From Medicago truncatula (lineage: Eukaryota > Streptophyta > Magnoliopsida > Fabales > Fabaceae): a stretch of DNA of 64,000 nt. Shown one piece after another: positions 44,834 to 56,548 of this stretch. Every line of letters starts with the position of its first letter. Positions within the stretch are counted from its first letter, which is position 1. The stretch is taken from the NCBI RefSeq assembly GCF_003473485.1, contig NC_053046.1, positions 8,876,001 through 8,940,000 of the forward strand, given 5' to 3'. The position numbers and the translations under genes are program-made. The notes beneath the pieces are model-generated. The model worked only from the letters and a program-made list of their open reading frames with translations. It did not search any database and was not told the origin of the DNA.

Positions 44834-46210
44834 CTATCTATTGGATACAACAGCACACCTGTGGTGCAACCAAGTTAAACGTTTATCCTTTTTGAGAGAC
44901 AAAAATATCTCTCTTGCATTAGGATTGTTGAAAAGATCTAGAGCAGCAAAATATAGTTGTTGATCAACACCTTCCATTAAATCTAAATCCTTGATACAGT
45001 CAGATATGCTGTATTTAGAGTTATGTTGCTCTATGGCAGCTGCTCTCATCTTTGAAGCAGATGCCATCTCTAATATAGCGTCTGCAATAGCACCATCAAC
45101 TCCTTTACGCCCTCTTTTGCGACTACTACAAGTTGCTGTAGGTGTAGTAGGTTGAACTGTTTGGGGGCCATTTGCATCTTCCTCATCCTCGGATTCAGAT
45201 GAAGACTCATCTTGATGTGTGCTCAACAATTCTGGACAAGGAGCTCTAGGAGTGTGTTCACTATCAGATGCAGCATATTCATGTTGTCCGTTCGTTGCTG
45301 CCTCAGAGAATATTGTACATAGCTCCTTAAAGATTGAACAGCCACCACTTTTTACAGTCTCGGCGTCAGGATTGTTCTGTAATTTTTCAAGAGTTACATC
45401 AAGTATTTAATACAGAACAGCGAATAGATTATCGCCAAAATAATACAAAAAAATATATCCGAATACCCCTCCTCCTCTCAAAAAAACAAAAATGGGTTTC
45501 TAAAATTCTTTTTTTTTTTTTTTTTGTGTTTGTCAAGTACAATGAAACTAGAAATGATTTGGCTTCTCTAAAGTGAAAGGAAAGATTGGGGATTATTGTT
45601 ATTTATCAGAAGATCAACGGTTAAGATTTAAATAACTTCATAGTTTGTCAAGAATGTGCAATGCATATTATTATAATCTGAACTGTTGATTTTTCAATTA
45701 ATAGCTATACTCCCCACTTTTCCCTCTTAAGTAGAGCCCCTTACTTTAGAAGAGGGGTAAATCCTAATAGAAACAATTCAAAAGTTTCCTCCCCGAAGAA
45801 GGACCATTTTGTTGTATTCAATTAATAACAACAAAACAAATGATGGATGAACATACCTTGATGTATTCTGCCCAAATTTCATCATTCGCAATTATAGCTC
45901 CCGTGGCTTCATCCCAAACAAAGTCACCTTCATCAAGAATGGGCTTCACAATAGCATACTGTCTCCTCAACACTGAATGTCGGTTTTTGAGTTTTTCCTT
46001 ATCCCATTTCAGACCTGTTTTGTTGTGAAATCCATCACAAATATGTTTCCATGCTTTCTTATTGAATGAATTGTTTTGCTTGTTCCCTTTGTGTACTTGG
46101 TCAACCATCAAATCTGCCAGTATCTTAGTAAGTGATGCTGTCCACTTAGCCCTTGACTGTTCTAGCTGCTGCGTTTCTAGCCTTCTTGATCTGGTAATTC
46201 GGCGTGCCAT
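44834..46210 (-). CDS. Myb/SANT-like DNA-binding protein (LIMYB-like), 2 exons, 298 aa
   Basis: Exons in transcript order 45857-46210 and 44834-45376, phase 0. The N-terminal domain (RAKWTASLTKILADLMVDQV, NNSFNKKAWKHICDGFHNKT, LKNRHSVLRRQYAIVKPILD) is the plant Myb/SANT-like domain also found in L10-interacting MYB proteins and in the accessory protein of Harbinger transposons. A Ser/Glu/Asp-rich linker (SSSESEDEEDANG), a basic patch SSRKRGRKGVDGAI and a C-terminal helical region (YFAALDLFNNPNAREIFLSL) follow. It is probably a nuclear DNA-binding factor, possibly domesticated from a PIF/Harbinger element; targets are unknown. The ATG directly follows a 3' splice AG, and an untranslated exon lies at about 47158-47236. 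Confidence 0.85.
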
Positions 46211-46798
46211 CTATATTTTAACTAACATAAGTAATCGATAAAGAGGAGTTTAAACACATACAGTCACACACAATATACACTCATGAAAACACATGTTTGC
46301 ATAAACCTAAGAGGATGATCATAGCAAGAGTGAATTCTAGTAGTTGGATATAAGATTCTAATTCATTGTGGCTAGCAATAATTAAACGGGTGCAAACAAA
46401 CAACAAAAACAGCAAAAGTATATGAAATTACGATCTGTTTGGACTGACTTTATTGAGCTTATCTTCTTACGCAAGCACTCATAACTCCGGAACACAAAAC
46501 TCCGGCCACAACAGGACACACACAAAGAAAACGACAGGGGCAGGGCGAGGGCGACTCATAACTCACAATATAACCTACAGATTTGCCACATACAAACACA
46601 AGCACGGCACACTAAAGATAAAAATATATGGTACTAATTCAGAAACCAAATTGATTTTTTTGAAGGGAGAAACCAAATTGATTGGCACCAACAAAGCAAA
46701 CAACATCAATTAAAAACAAAAAATTCACTAAATTAAATGCATCAATAGCAAAACTAAGGAAATATCACAAATGGACTATATGGTTGCACAATATGCCT

Positions 46799-46883
46799 CT
46801 TTTTTTTTGGTGGTGGCCGGAATTCGAATCCCGAAAATTGCATATATTATACATTGTCCATACCAACTGAGCTAAGCTCACGT
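46799..46883 (-). mobile_element. tRNA-derived SINE, 85 bp, in the 5' UTR intron of the Myb/SANT gene
   Basis: Minus strand: ACGTGAGCTTAGCTCAGTTG (A-box), GACAATGTATAATATATGCA, GGGATTCGAATTCC (B-box), CCACCACC then A10. Flanks TGCACAATATGCCT (46785-46798) and TGCAAAATATGCCT (46884-46897) match at 13 of 14. It is the clearest copy of the three-member family. Confidence 0.85.
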
Positions 46884-47157
46884 TGCAAAATATGCCTAAT
46901 GTTAGCAGAGTGATAGCCACTGTACATGCAATTAACAACTCTGCATGCATCCAGTGAAGAATGAAAATCTCAAAAATCAGAGAAAACCCATGAATGGAAA
47001 AGGGTAAAAAAATAAACTTTATACGATTGAGAATCATGGGAATCAAATGCATGTCAATTTAAGCATTCTACGTTGGTGGAATGATGATATTTATTACATG
47101 CTTTTTTGACTGTTTTTTCAAAACCCTAATAAAGAAGAGAGAAGAAAGTGAATTTAC

Positions 47158-47236
47158 CTGAGAGAAACTGCAATGTCTCCGATTAAAATTGATCCTTCAT
47201 CTGATGAGGTTACAACAAGTGGTAGTAGTAGGAAAG
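47158..47236 (-). promoter_or_regulatory. Probable untranslated first exon of the Myb/SANT gene
   Basis: On the minus strand a 5' splice site CAG/GTAAATTCAC ends an exon at 47158; the matching 3' site TATAG precedes the start codon at 46210. This implies a 947-bp intron in the 5' UTR. The upstream exon edge is not determinable. Confidence 0.5.
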
Positions 47237-47460
47237 GAAACATCTTTTTTTATTTAATTATTAATTATTTAACATTTTATCTATCCACCGTTGGATTAAT
47301 CCAACGGATCATATAGGCTCAAAAGTGAAACAGAAGAGGATCCGAATCCTTCTCACCTAACACAATATTCATTTCAACAAAAAGCGAACACCCATGTTGA
47401 TATTCTTCTTGTTACATTCTTCTACAATCACCAACCACCGAAATTCCAATTCCAATTCCG
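47237..47460. promoter_or_regulatory. Shared divergent promoter with a 20-bp palindrome
   Basis: About 220 bp separate the Myb/SANT leader from the DHQS start codon. It contains the perfect palindrome CCGTTGGATTAATCCAACGG at 47288-47307, followed by a second ATCATATAGG-like AT segment. Both transcripts must start in or near this interval. Confidence 0.55.
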
Positions 47461-50400
47461 ATGGCTTCCACACCCACCCAATTCTCCATCTCCATCTCCC
47501 CCTCCCTCAAACAACAACCAATTCACCTCTCCTCCCTTCAAAATCCTAACTTTCTACACCCCCACTCTTTCTCCCCTCACTCCACCAACCTTTTTCCTAA
47601 AAAAATCTCTCTTTCTACACCTCTTAGGTCACCAATATGCGCTAGTTCCTCTCAACTCATGGACCCCTTTTCAGCAAAAATCCAACCTGGTGTTCCCACC
47701 ATTGTTAACGTTGATTTGGGTAATCGGAGCTACCCCATTTACATCGGATCCGGGTTGCTCAATAAACCTGAACTTCTTCAAAGGTAATTGTGATGAATTT
47801 CGTTAAAAATTTAATTTTTAGAATTTTTATTTGCAATTTTAGCCTATGTTTCATGATTAGTAAATTGGTAGTGACAGACTTACAGTTGCAAGCAATTTCA
47901 CGTTATCAATTTTCAATTAAGGTTTAAGTTGTATACTTTTAAGTATGTATCCAATGTTTTTTTTTTTTTTTGAAAGAAAGTATGTATCCAATTAAATTGC
48001 ACCCTGTAGATATTATTGGAGATATTTTAGAAAGTTGGCAATAATGTTAAATTTACAGACAAATGGTATTGTTTAACAAGTTTTCGAGAGAATTAATTTA
48101 TGTTTTCATAAGAGTGATGCTTTGACCACAAACAGTTCGCGAAACACAATTGACCAATTGACTTTGTTGCTGTTCGGAATATACGCGAGATCATGAGGTA
48201 GTTTTTTTGGGTGATACATGGGGTACTTTGTGATATCGTGATGTTTACGCGAGGTTTCCTTTCGTTATAAGTAGCAATTTCCTTTTCATAATCATCATAG
48301 TTTTTTTTTTTTTTTTTAAGTTGTGGAAAAATATGTAACATGATTAGGGGTATGTTAGTGAAAAAAATAGTTGATGCAGTTGAAAATTTGAAACGAGTCT
48401 TGTAAAAAGAGACGAGAAAATATCTCAAGAGGCTCAGATATTTAGGGACAAGTGCAGTATTTTACAATTTACGCAGTGGATCCTTTTGCCATCCCTAATT
48501 GTATAGTTTCCTACTCAACTACAAACATGCATGAGAATTAAACTTTATGATGTAAAACTGATTTTATTTCATGTTTATAATAATAGGCATGTCCATGGAA
48601 AGAAGGTCCTTATTGTCACTAACACTACAGTTGCACCTTTGTATCTAGACAAGGTTGTTGATGCTTTAACAAGTGGAAACCCAAATGTTTCTGTTGAGAG
48701 TGTAATTTTACCGGACGGTGAGCAGTACAAGGACATGGTAGGTCTTTATTTTGTGTTTGAATTGGTTTTGTGTTTATTGACACTCTTGGTAATGTTGTAA
48801 AAATTGATTGTGTGGTCAACTGACAGGATACTCTTATGAAAGTGTTTGACAAGGCCATTGAGTCTCGATTGGACCGGCGGTGTACTTTTGTTGCCCTTGG
48901 AGGTGGTGTGATTGGCGACATGTGTGGCTTTGCTGCCGCTTCATTCCTACGTGGTGTTAATTTTATTCAGATTCCAACCACTGTTATGGCACAGGTCTTA
49001 AGCTGCTCTTTTTAAATTTCTTTTCACAGTATATGTTAATTAGATTTGTTATGCTCTGTGTTATGTTGATGGTTCTAGTCTATGATACATAAGTTAACCT
49101 TTTTCCATATTCATTGAATTGTGTATTATGCTCTTAGGTTGATTCTTCAGTTGGTGGCAAAACTGGTATAAACCATCCCCTTGGGAAGAACTTGATTGGT
49201 GCTTTTTACCAACCTCAATGTGTGCTTATAGACACAGACACATTAGACACATTACCAGAGAGGGAACTGGCATCAGGTTTTGCAGAGGTTATAAAGTATG
49301 GGCTCATTAGGGATACAGAATTTTTTGAGTGGCAAGAGAAAAATATGCAGGCATTAATGGCCAGGTAAAATCTTACTAGGAGTAGTGTAACAAGCTTTTG
49401 TTCCTATTACTAGCTTCTTCCATTTCTGATATGAAGCTTGTATTAATCGGTTTAACGTTTCATATTACATAAAAGCAGTTCTTCTAGGAAATGTACTTTT
49501 GGCTTGAAAAGGCATCTCTAGCTTGACCTTTTTGACTTCCCATTACATGTTAACCATGTTGCACATGTACAAATATGATTATCTAATACGCTAGTACTAT
49601 ATACCACTGCTACAGTTTTTTAAAAGAAAATTATAGGGGTATGTATATGGCAACATCTTTTAAATTAAATTTCCATATTTATATATGTAAAAAATAAAAA
49701 TTATCTACATATCATTTTCCTGTCATAGCTCAATTTTCATGTGTGCTCCCTCACTCAATCGGATGCAAAGTTTCAAAAACAATACCATTTTTGTAGTATC
49801 TGTACATTATTGTGTATCATGTTACCCTATTTATTATTTGTCTATCTTTTTTCATCTTAATGTTGTCCAATTGCCTTTGTAATGCTCTACTACTCTTCCA
49901 ATTTTTACAAATTATCGGCATCCATTGCAGAGATCCTAATGCATTGGCATATGCTATAAAGCGATCGTGTGAAAACAAGGCTGAGGTTGTGTCCTTGGAT
50001 GAGAGAGAAGGTGGAGTGAGGGCAACATTGAACTTGGGTCATACATTTGGCCATGTAAGTAGTTTTTACTGTTTATTGTATTATTTCGGATGCAAAACTT
50101 TGAAATCTTTGCTGTGAAGGCAATTCTTCGCTTTCTTGATGTTTGAAATATTTATAACTTAGGTTATACATTTTGTATGTCTTCATTATCAAGTATAAAA
50201 TTGTCAAAATAATGAAAAAGAATTAGTGTAGCAATATTGTCAATTTAATCGATATTAGATGGTTATTGAAATCAATAGTCAATTTAATCAAACATGTTAT
50301 TTAAGTTTATACAGAGCAATGTTGTCAGGATCGAGATCTTGCATAAGATCGAAGGGGATAGCAAGATCGTAAAACATAAGATTGCAACCAAGATTGAAGG

Positions 50401-51543
50401 ATCTTACCCAATTAATTTTGTAGAATCAAAAGGGGGTAACGAGTTTGTAAAACATAAAATCAAGGAAAAAATAATAATACTAGTATATATACATAGTAAT
50501 ACTAGAGCATTTTTCGAGGGAAAAAGTGGATGTGGTTACAATAAGGGGGTGTTTTTGGAAGAAAGGGGGGGATGGTTGGAAAAAGGTTAGTTTTTTAAAA
50601 AAAAAATTAAGTGTCATTTATACTAGTTTTGGGCCAAGCGCCCAAGCCCATTACACCAAATCGGTATTCTATGCACAATCTGGACCGGTGAGGCTCAGTG
50701 AAATCGTAAACTCCGCGATTTTGGGATTTAAATTGGGATTTGATAACTATGCTACAAAATGTTAGAATAAAGAAAATGTTATGAATAATATGCATTTTAG
50801 TTATTACTGTTTTGATTAATTTATCACTCATGCCCCATTTCGTGTTTGTTTGCTGTTCAAGTTGTTTTCATCTAAATGAATAATATAATGATTAAAAATC
50901 TAAGAATGCATGTTTGTTTGCTGTTCAAGTTGTTTTCATCTAAATAGTAACAAAAATTGTTTCTGCCTTTTCTTTATCAGTAAATTTACTTCTTTGATTT
51001 AATGTTCTTTCTCATGGCACCTTTTTTAGGCAATAGAAACTAGCGTTGGCTATGGGCAGTGGCTTCATGGAGAGGCTGTTGCAGCTGGCACGGTATAAAT
51101 ATATATTTTTTACAATAAAACCATGAACTATACCTGCATTTGTTTCTATTCTGAGGGAAACTTTATGCCAATGTTCACAGGTAATGGCTGTTGACATGTC
51201 ATATCGCCTTGGTTGGATTGATGATTCTATTGTGAAGCGAGTTAGTGACATTTTGAAACAGACTAAGTTACCTATTGTGCCTCCTGAAATGATGACTGTG
51301 GACATGTTTAAGTCTGTCATGGCGGTAAGGGATGATGCTTCAGTTTCAATACTCAATGCTCTATTTGCTTTTACTGTGCTGACTAAAAGTTCATTTATAT
51401 TGGCATATCAGGTTGATAAGAAGGTAGCAGACGGATTGCTGAGACTTATCCTACTAAAGGGTCCTCTAGGAAATTGCGTTTTCACAGGGGATTATGACAG
51501 AAAGGCTCTAGATGATACACTACAGGCATTCTGTAAATCTTGA
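47461..51543 (+). CDS. DHQS: 3-dehydroquinate synthase, plastid, 8 exons, 443 aa
   Basis: Exons 47461-47783, 48587-48737, 48827-48994, 49138-49364, 49931-50054, 51030-51092, 51181-51324, 51412-51543; all in phase. It catalyses step two of the shikimate pathway (DAHP to 3-dehydroquinate), NAD- and metal-dependent. Residues 1 to about 62 are a Ser/Pro/Leu-rich transit peptide. The enzyme shows LPDGEQYK, the NAD-binding [59 protein letters not shown] (metal ligand Glu), [12 protein letters not shown] and [13 protein letters not shown] (metal ligand His residues). Length is close to Arabidopsis DHQS. Unlike fungi, plants keep it as a separate enzyme, which is what is seen. Intron 5 (975 bp) carries repeats. 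Confidence 0.97.
47941..47992 (-). repeat. Micro-insertion with 15-bp flanking repeats in DHQS intron 1
   Basis: AAGTATGTATCCAAT at 47941-47955 and 47978-47992 brackets 22 bp reading G, T15, GAAAGA. The T run and following GAA resemble the LINE tail seen at 36001. Confidence 0.65.
50317..50751. mobile_element. Possible hAT-like element in DHQS intron 5
   Basis: The left end CAATGTTGTCAGGATCGAGA and the complement of the right end CATAGTTATCAAATCCC match loosely; the interior repeats AAGATCG/CGATTTT words. The flanks do not give a clean 8-bp duplication, so this remains a guess. Confidence 0.35.
50843..50945. repeat. 35-bp direct duplication in DHQS intron 5
   Basis: TGTTTGTTTGCTGTTCAAGT with TGTTTTCATCTAAAT occurs at 50843-50877 and 50911-50945, identical, 68 bp apart. 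Confidence 0.9.
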
Positions 51544-51664
51544 TATTTCGGCTCGATGTTTCTATTGCAGCTTTATGCAATTCCTTGTAATTTATAGTGA
51601 ATGCTTGTATGTTGTGATAACCTCACTTGTATTTTTCCTGTGCTTGGGATGACGCCGACGGTTC

Positions 51665-51812
51665 CCATTATATAGTCAAGAGTCTATTACAAAGTTGTAT
51701 TGTTAGAAAGAAAGAAAAAAAGTTGTATTATTAGAAGTTGCGGCATGATCAATAATTGATAAGTCATTTTTGTCCATTATATAGTCAAGAGTCTATTACA
51801 AAGTTGTATTGT
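51665..51812. repeat. 39-bp direct duplication after DHQS
   Basis: CCATTATATAGTCAAGAGTC followed by TATTACAAAGTTGTATTGT occurs at 51665-51703 and 51774-51812, identical, 109 bp apart, between the DHQS stop and the convergent pseudogene. Confidence 0.9.
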
Positions 51813-51853
51813 GAGAAAAGAAAATCAAGAAGGAAAAAAACTATTGTGTTAAC

Positions 51854-54800
51854 CTATTCCACAATTTTTTGGCTATTTGGTGCATTGCACTTTCCAAGGA
51901 TGAAATGTCCGCAATTTCCCACCGGATCACCATAACTTGCAAAATCCACTTGAGTAATTGTTTTGTTGTCCAAACACACCAAGTTTGCTGCTGGTTTTGG
52001 GGTGTCCACATTGGTCCTTATCACACCTTTATATCTGCTCCATGTCTCAACATTTGGAGGATAATGTTCTCCTGCTATGCTGCAAATTGTATCTCTATTG
52101 ACAGTTAGGATCTCTATACCATCTAGTTTCCCTCCCATTTCCTCTAACACAACCAGAAAATTATTCTTTGGCTGCAAGATCGCCCTTGGAGTGTGATATC
52201 TATGAAAACAAAACATGGAAACAAGATTTTAGCTTCAACTACTATCACTAACCATATACATGTCTTGACTGCATGCATGTAATTTAGAGTTTTAGACAGT
52301 TATTACTATGGTAATGTCACAATACTTACACTGGCTGAGAAGGCTTTCCAAGAGGAGAGAGGTATGATGACCAATAACGGCCAATGGTTTTTCCCATTCA
52401 CCCAAACCATTCCTTTGGACATGGTTTCCATTTGAATGGCAACATTGAAACGTAAGAACCAAACTGTTTTTGGCCTACCTCCAAATCTTTACCCAACATT
52501 TGCACTGGTTGAGTTCCCCATAGCAAAGCTTTCTGGCAAAGTTTTAAAGCATCATGCAAGTCTCTAAAGTGACCCCATTTCGGTTCCCTTGGTAGACCTG
52601 TGAATATCACAAACAAAAGCACATAAGGTTGGACATCTAGAAAGTTGAATGGTGTACTATAATTTTTATAAGGGATCAAGTCCAACGTGCCTAACCATAT
52701 TCGACAATAGGAGCTTCATCATAGTATTGAGTTGTCACAAAAGAAGACGATGTTCTGCCAAAATTTGTTCCACCATAATACTTCAAAACAGATAACATGT
52801 TATCAGAGTGATGTTATTTGGTTTTTGGCACAAAATTTAACACCAAAGCTTGGAAAGCCATGTTTTTTACCATGTAATAGTTAGCCATTGTGCCTTTCTT
52901 TGAGAAGAAACGAGCAACAGCAATTGCAATGTCTTCAGCTGTTCTTTCAGATGGAGGGTCTCCAAATGCTCGGTATCTGTAATGTCGCAAGTGTATGTTT
53001 AGATGAGAATTTTCTCAAACAAAATTTCAAATTATAAAGTTGATTCAGTTAAAGTTGAGTTTGAAGTGAAATGAATCAAGTTGACTTGTTTTTACTTTAA
53101 AAAAAACTTGGTATAAATTTTTCAACCTAATACAAATGTTACTTTTTATCACATCTAATCAAACCGAATTCTGGTAACAAAATCAAGAGTTCTGGTGACA
53201 ATCAATTCTAATACAAAATAATCAAACGTGCACTGAAGTACCTTCCATTGCAAGTAATGGAAAATTTTGAACACTTACTGTGTCGTCCATCCAATTCTCA
53301 GTCCATATTAGGGCTATTAGGGCCAGAAAAAGTATCTCCACAGTACCTTCCATTGCAAGTGTTCATCTACATAATTGTTCTTCCTATCAATTTCCATTGA
53401 CAATAAAGGAAAAAATTGAAATCGTTAAAGAGGAATATTGAGTGAACCTACCACTGGTCCTAGAGCATTCACTTGCTTGCACATGATCCATGGAACTCCA
53501 GTATCTAGTCCTACAGCCATGTTTCCTTCCCATTGCACATATCGCATGCCGTGTTCTTTGTATGCCTGTTGAACAGCTGTGTGTTCATTTTCAATCTAAC
53601 AAATCAACAATGATGAAACGTAAACCTAATGTAGTCAACAAAGATATAAATGAATTACACATACTTTTTTTGAACTGCTTTTTGTTATCTCCAATTGTTA
53701 ACCTGTGACAAAATAATTGGACCTGCTTGCGAGGAAAAAACTTTTCATCCCTCATCTTCTTTATGATCATTTTGGTGAATTGTTCCATATGGTACTGCAT
53801 ATATATACAACTAGTATTTTAAGGTCACTTATGCTTTTTTGAGAAGAAATTATAAAACAGATATGTGATCATGAGTTAGGGAAACCACCATGAAAGGTTG
53901 ATTATCTGATCTGAATATAATGTTGGGAATTTCTCTTAGCCATATTGGTAATTCTCTGAAAAGTAACCAATAAAACGAGATTAAGGAAAGATTTGTGGTA
54001 AGAAAAAAATAAAAATTGGTAGACAAATGTCAGCATATTAATTGTTATGTTAGTATCTTCTCCTTCACTAGGGTTTGAACCTTGAATCATTAACTTTTTC
54101 AACTTCTTTAACTCTTAGCTCAAATCAGTTGAACAAGATTTACAAAGATCAGTGGTATTAATTCAAATATTTGGATGAAACTTATTTTGGATGAACTCAT
54201 TGGTCTTCTCATACGGAGTCAATCTTGCTCAAGAAAGCGTCACACAATGAACGTATATGTCTCTATCGACAAAGTTCAACTCGTGGTTCGCCACACTGGA
54301 GGAATAACCTTTCTGTTTGACTCAACCCTCGTTAGTATTTGGACGAAAAATTTGAATCAACAAAGAATATGGCCTTACCCATAATTTCATTATGCTTCAA
54401 TGAATGGACCAACTCTAAGTGTTGCATACATATCATGATCCCAATCATCTTTATAAATTTTATTAAATCGTAATTTCCTTCAAAATTGAACTGCACATAA
54501 TAACAAAAAATTGTTAGCAATAGCTTATTACAATCCAAGTAAATATATCAAATTTGGTCTTAAAAGATATGCAGACATTACATGGCCATGCACAGGTTCA
54601 TGAATGTTCCGAAAAACATATGTTTAAACTTTGAATCACATTTAGCCCTACTTGTTTAGCTTTCTTGAAAATGTCTGGCCACATCTAACCAAAATGAAGC
54701 AGGCGATAAATCCAAGAGTTTAATAACTATACACTAACGCTATTAATAAACAAGTATTGCATAAATATTAATCTTATTTCACTATATTGTCTCAACATAA

Positions 54801-54980
54801 ATACAAATCTATGCATATCACTTAAATCCTAATACAGATGCACTAATGCATGTGTACCTCAGGAGGACAACGAGGATAATGAACAGAACCGTAGAAGGAG
54901 AAGAAGCATCCTTTGACCATTGATGATGAGTGATGTACCATCATAAGTCACACCCTTTTCTGCACAATGGACAACTGCTG
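51854..54980 (-). pseudogene. Beta-galactosidase (GH35) pseudogene
   Basis: Fragments in transcript order on the minus strand: GVTYDGTSLIINGQR (54.9 kb), MWPDIFKKAKQVGLNVIQ, QFNFEGNYDLIKFIKMIG (54.4 kb), LPIWLREIPNIIFRSDNQPF (53.9 kb), IENEHTAVQQAYKEHGMRYV and GLDTGVPWIMCKQ (53.5 kb), YRAFGDPPSERTAEDIAIAV (52.9 kb), [20 protein letters not shown] (52.7 kb), LPREPKWGHFRDLHDALKLC (52.6 kb), IGRYWSSYLSPLGKPSQP, then the C-terminal PRAILQPKNNFLVVLEE and a SUEL lectin-like domain ending near 51854 (ITQVDFASYGDPVGNCGHF). The frame changes at several points (e.g. after GQR and near NGKTIGRY) and the middle beta-sandwich part is deleted, so no active enzyme is expected. The intact gene group acts on cell-wall galactans. 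Confidence 0.9.
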
Positions 54981-54989
54981 AAAGAGAAA

Positions 54990-55794
54990 ATAGTGCAGCA
55001 ATAGTGGTGATGACCAAAAAGCCTAATATTAGTGATCAACATCGTAGTTTTTGGTTTGACAAAACAGAAAAGTGGATTAAAAAAATTCAATATATGGTTG
55101 CTTCCAAGTTATGAACATGTGCATGGGGGTATTGCTTGTTGCACAAGCATTATGAAAATGGTGATATATCATTTATGATGTTTGAGTATATGATATTATA
55201 TTCAAGAACTAGGGTTTCAATTACATGACTCAAGAGAAAACTTCGGTGGTTTTATTGTTTGTTTGACATGCTTCCACAGATTTTCTTACATTCTTTGTTA
55301 TTTTCTTTCTTTGGAAAACTAATGTCACTCAACATAAATTCGAAAATGGTGGGAATTTTCGCATCAAACTACACGTGTTGCACATAATTGAAGCCTTAAT
55401 TTGCATGTAGATCAAGTTTCAAGTCATATACACTTCACTAGCAAGTCTTATACTCATGGGCAATTTTAACCCAAGCTAGCCTGGGCACGCGCCAAAATTC
55501 GACTTTGTGACGGCCAAGTCTTATACGAGAAATTTACAAGAAATTTGACTTTTAGTGACGGCCAAAATTCGTCACTATAGGGCAAATTTCCGTAGCTAAA
55601 TTTGTTTGTCATTGCCAAATGACTGTCACTGCATGTTTTCCACCTTTACCTACGAAAAAAACCGTAGGTAATTCTAATGAGACCATTTTAAAAATATTAT
55701 GGACCTCTATCTACGGTTGCGGCGGTCACTAAAACTTATCGTTGTTTTATTTTGCCCAGGCTCCAAAAAAATTATGGCTCCGCCGGTGCTTATA
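54990..55794. other. Spacer with CACTA-like or other transposon fragments
   Basis: Around 55470-55780, words such as GTGACGGCCAAAATTCGTCA and paired AGCCTGGGC/GCCCAGGCT suggest an old transposon remnant, but no ends are certain. No gene recognised. Confidence 0.4.
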
Positions 55795-55866
55795 CTCCTT
55801 CCATCCTTATATGTAAGCACCCTTTTATTAGAGATAAAGAGGACTTACATATAGGGATGGAGGGAG
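55795..55866. mobile_element. Very short Stowaway-like MITE, 72 bp
   Basis: CTCCTTCCATCCTTATATGT at the left and, complemented, CTCCCTCCATCCCTATATGT at the right, with TA on both sides (55793-55794, 55867-55868). It folds into almost a single hairpin. Confidence 0.85.
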
Positions 55867-56311
55867 TATTTTTTTTATGCAAATATTTAATTTAGATATC
55901 CTCGCATGTTACCGGTTTAACTTTTTGATTATCTAGGTATTCTTCAACCTAAAGTTAGAGATTAATCATCGTGCATGTACGAAAATCTATTTAAAATGTT
56001 GACATCTTCTAATATGTATTTTCCATACACACTGACCAAATATCGAACTCGTGAACATATTTGTTGAAAGTTATAATAATATTGTGCACTCGCATTCAAA
56101 CTCGAGATTACTTAAAGAGACTTGTAGCATTTGATCCAACAACTCTTAGTACTACTTTTAATTTTTTTTGCTAATAATTCAACCATACGTTTGAAGGCTA
56201 ACATATGAAACAGGAAAAATTGGAGATAAAAGTTTTGAAGTATGATTCAAAAAATAAGTTTTGAATTATTATCAATCATCAATCAAAACCGTAAATAAGT
56301 TCCGACATTAC

Positions 56312-56356
56312 TAATTAAATAATGATTTTTTTTATAAAGCTTAATTAAATAATGAT
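56312..56356 (-). repeat. Micro-insertion with 15-bp flanking repeats
   Basis: TAATTAAATAATGAT at 56312-56326 and 56342-56356 surrounds 15 bp, TTTTTTTATAAAGCT. Its complement ends TTTATAAAAAAA, like the tail of the insertion at 2448-2503. Confidence 0.6.
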
Positions 56357-56548
56357 GTTCGGTCTAAATATGTATATGCGACCAGTACCACAATATGTTG
56401 GCCATGTTGTACCATAAAATAGATAGATACCCTCACAATGTTGAAAAAGAAGGGGGAAAACTATCGTAGCTTCCTTAAATTTTAATGAATTGTTGTTCTT
56501 AGAGAAATGTGGACACTTCCTAAAATCTTCACTTGATAAAATAATCCA

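Noticed and set aside
54068-54125. Another tRNA-SINE-like sequence (GTTTGAACC and TTAGCTCAAATCAGTTGA)
   Set aside because: Box spacing and middle differ from the three SINE copies; no poly(A) or flank duplication found.
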